Shown piece by piece: positions 34,133 through 34,394 of a stretch of 34,394 bases of DNA. Below the pieces are notes generated by a model that made no database searches, was not told where the DNA came from, and was given only the letters and a program-made list of their open reading frames with translations. A program made the translations under genes and the position numbers. Source of the stretch: Candidatus Poribacteria bacterium (GTDB taxonomy: Bacteria; Poribacteria; WGA-4E; PCPOR2b); NCBI GenBank assembly GCA_028819845.1, contig JAPPKS010000010.1, positions 1-34,394 on the forward strand, written 5' to 3'. Numbering within the stretch: position 1 is the first letter of the stretch; the number at the start of each line of letters is the position of its first letter.

Positions 34133-34394
34133 GTTTTGTTGACATTTGTTTATAAGGCTGTGGCATAATGTTAAGAATGAAGCCGATAACCTTACCTGAT
34201 TACCAATGGGAAAAGATTTACCAATTTCTTCTAGGTTGTTCCAACATTTATGTCCACAACGAAGCCGGAACTCGACGATTCGTCGAAGCCGTCCTGTGGG
34301 TGGCTCGCAGTGGTGCGCAATGGAGATTATTACCAACTACTTATGGCAATTGGAACTCCATCTACAAGCGGTTTAGTAACTGGTGTGACATAGG
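34133..34394 (+). mobile_element. Left end of an IS5-family insertion sequence (cut by window edge)
   Basis: A transposase gene begins at 34168 and runs off the window. Upstream, GTTTTGTTGACATTTG from 34133 is the probable left inverted repeat, next to a CTAG at 34129-34132 that may be the target. The right end is not visible, so the exact boundary and inverted repeat are inferred. Confidence 0.6.
34168..34394 (+). CDS. IS5-family transposase, N-terminal part
   Basis: Partial gene with 75 codons in the window, open at the right edge. The translation begins MLRMKPITLPDYQWEKIYQF and includes VEAVLWVARSGAQWRLLP and WNSIYKRFSNWCD. This is the N-terminal helical domain (DUF4096-like) of IS5-group transposases, many of which are expressed by frameshift between two frames. 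The DDE catalytic residues lie beyond the edge. Start may be ATG 34168 or 34177. A TTGACA at 34138-34143 lies in the presumed inverted repeat. Confidence 0.85.
   Translation, partial: MLRMKPITLPDYQWEKIYQFLLGCSNIYVHNEAGTRRFVEAVLWVARSGAQWRLLPTTYGNWNSIYKRFSNWCDI

Overview
The window looks like chromosome of an uncultured Gram-negative-type bacterium with an aerobic respiratory metabolism. My best guess at lineage is Candidatus Poribacteria or a related sponge/marine lineage. This rests on recalled resemblance of the small anchored protein at 33103-33558 to a family often repeated in poribacterial genomes, plus a HEAT-repeat protein, a DSD1-type PLP enzyme, an AraD1-type dehydratase and many short hairpin repeats. 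It is an inference, not proof.

Left two thirds (about 94-24984) is read entirely on the minus strand, right to left. A complete 13-gene complex I operon comes first (nuoA-B-CD-E-F-G-H-I-J-K-L-M-N; nuoC and nuoD fused). It is followed by a small HEAT-repeat gene and then by the two subunits of a 2-oxoacid:ferredoxin oxidoreductase (korA with fused gamma and alpha domains, and korB). A good intrinsic terminator at 5861-5898 closes that transcription unit. Next comes a pyruvate dehydrogenase operon: homodimeric E1 (aceE), E2 (aceF) and E3 (lpd). At the extreme left edge a further minus-strand gene may begin. The block therefore encodes acetyl-CoA formation, ferredoxin-linked 2-oxoacid oxidation and the NADH dehydrogenase.

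The divergent spacer 24985-26046 holds no convincing gene. It contains a single hairpin element, a promoter-like site inside an inverted repeat, and a four-copy 40-bp hairpin repeat array.

The right third is on the plus strand. A molybdenum hydroxylase operon of the form II 'Cox-like' type (small FeS, large Mo and medium FAD subunits, then a CoxG-like SRPBCC protein) is followed by another 40-bp repeat array. Then come an FAH-fold AraD1-like 2-keto-3-deoxy sugar-acid dehydratase and a DSD1/D-threonine aldolase-type PLP enzyme. The large subunit carries AYRGAGR rather than the CO dehydrogenase signature, so CO oxidation is not supported. A peripheral aldehyde/sugar-acid or heterocycle catabolic pathway feeding the quinone pool is more likely. 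The right edge has two paralogous small proteins of unknown function, the second apparently without its membrane anchor, and the left end of an IS5-family insertion sequence cut by the window boundary.

The most unusual signals are a family of GTAGG-flanked hairpins whose stems vary with base-pairing kept, a HEAT-repeat gene embedded between nuoN and korA, and the grouping of a form II Mo-hydroxylase and CoxG with a keto-deoxy-acid dehydratase.
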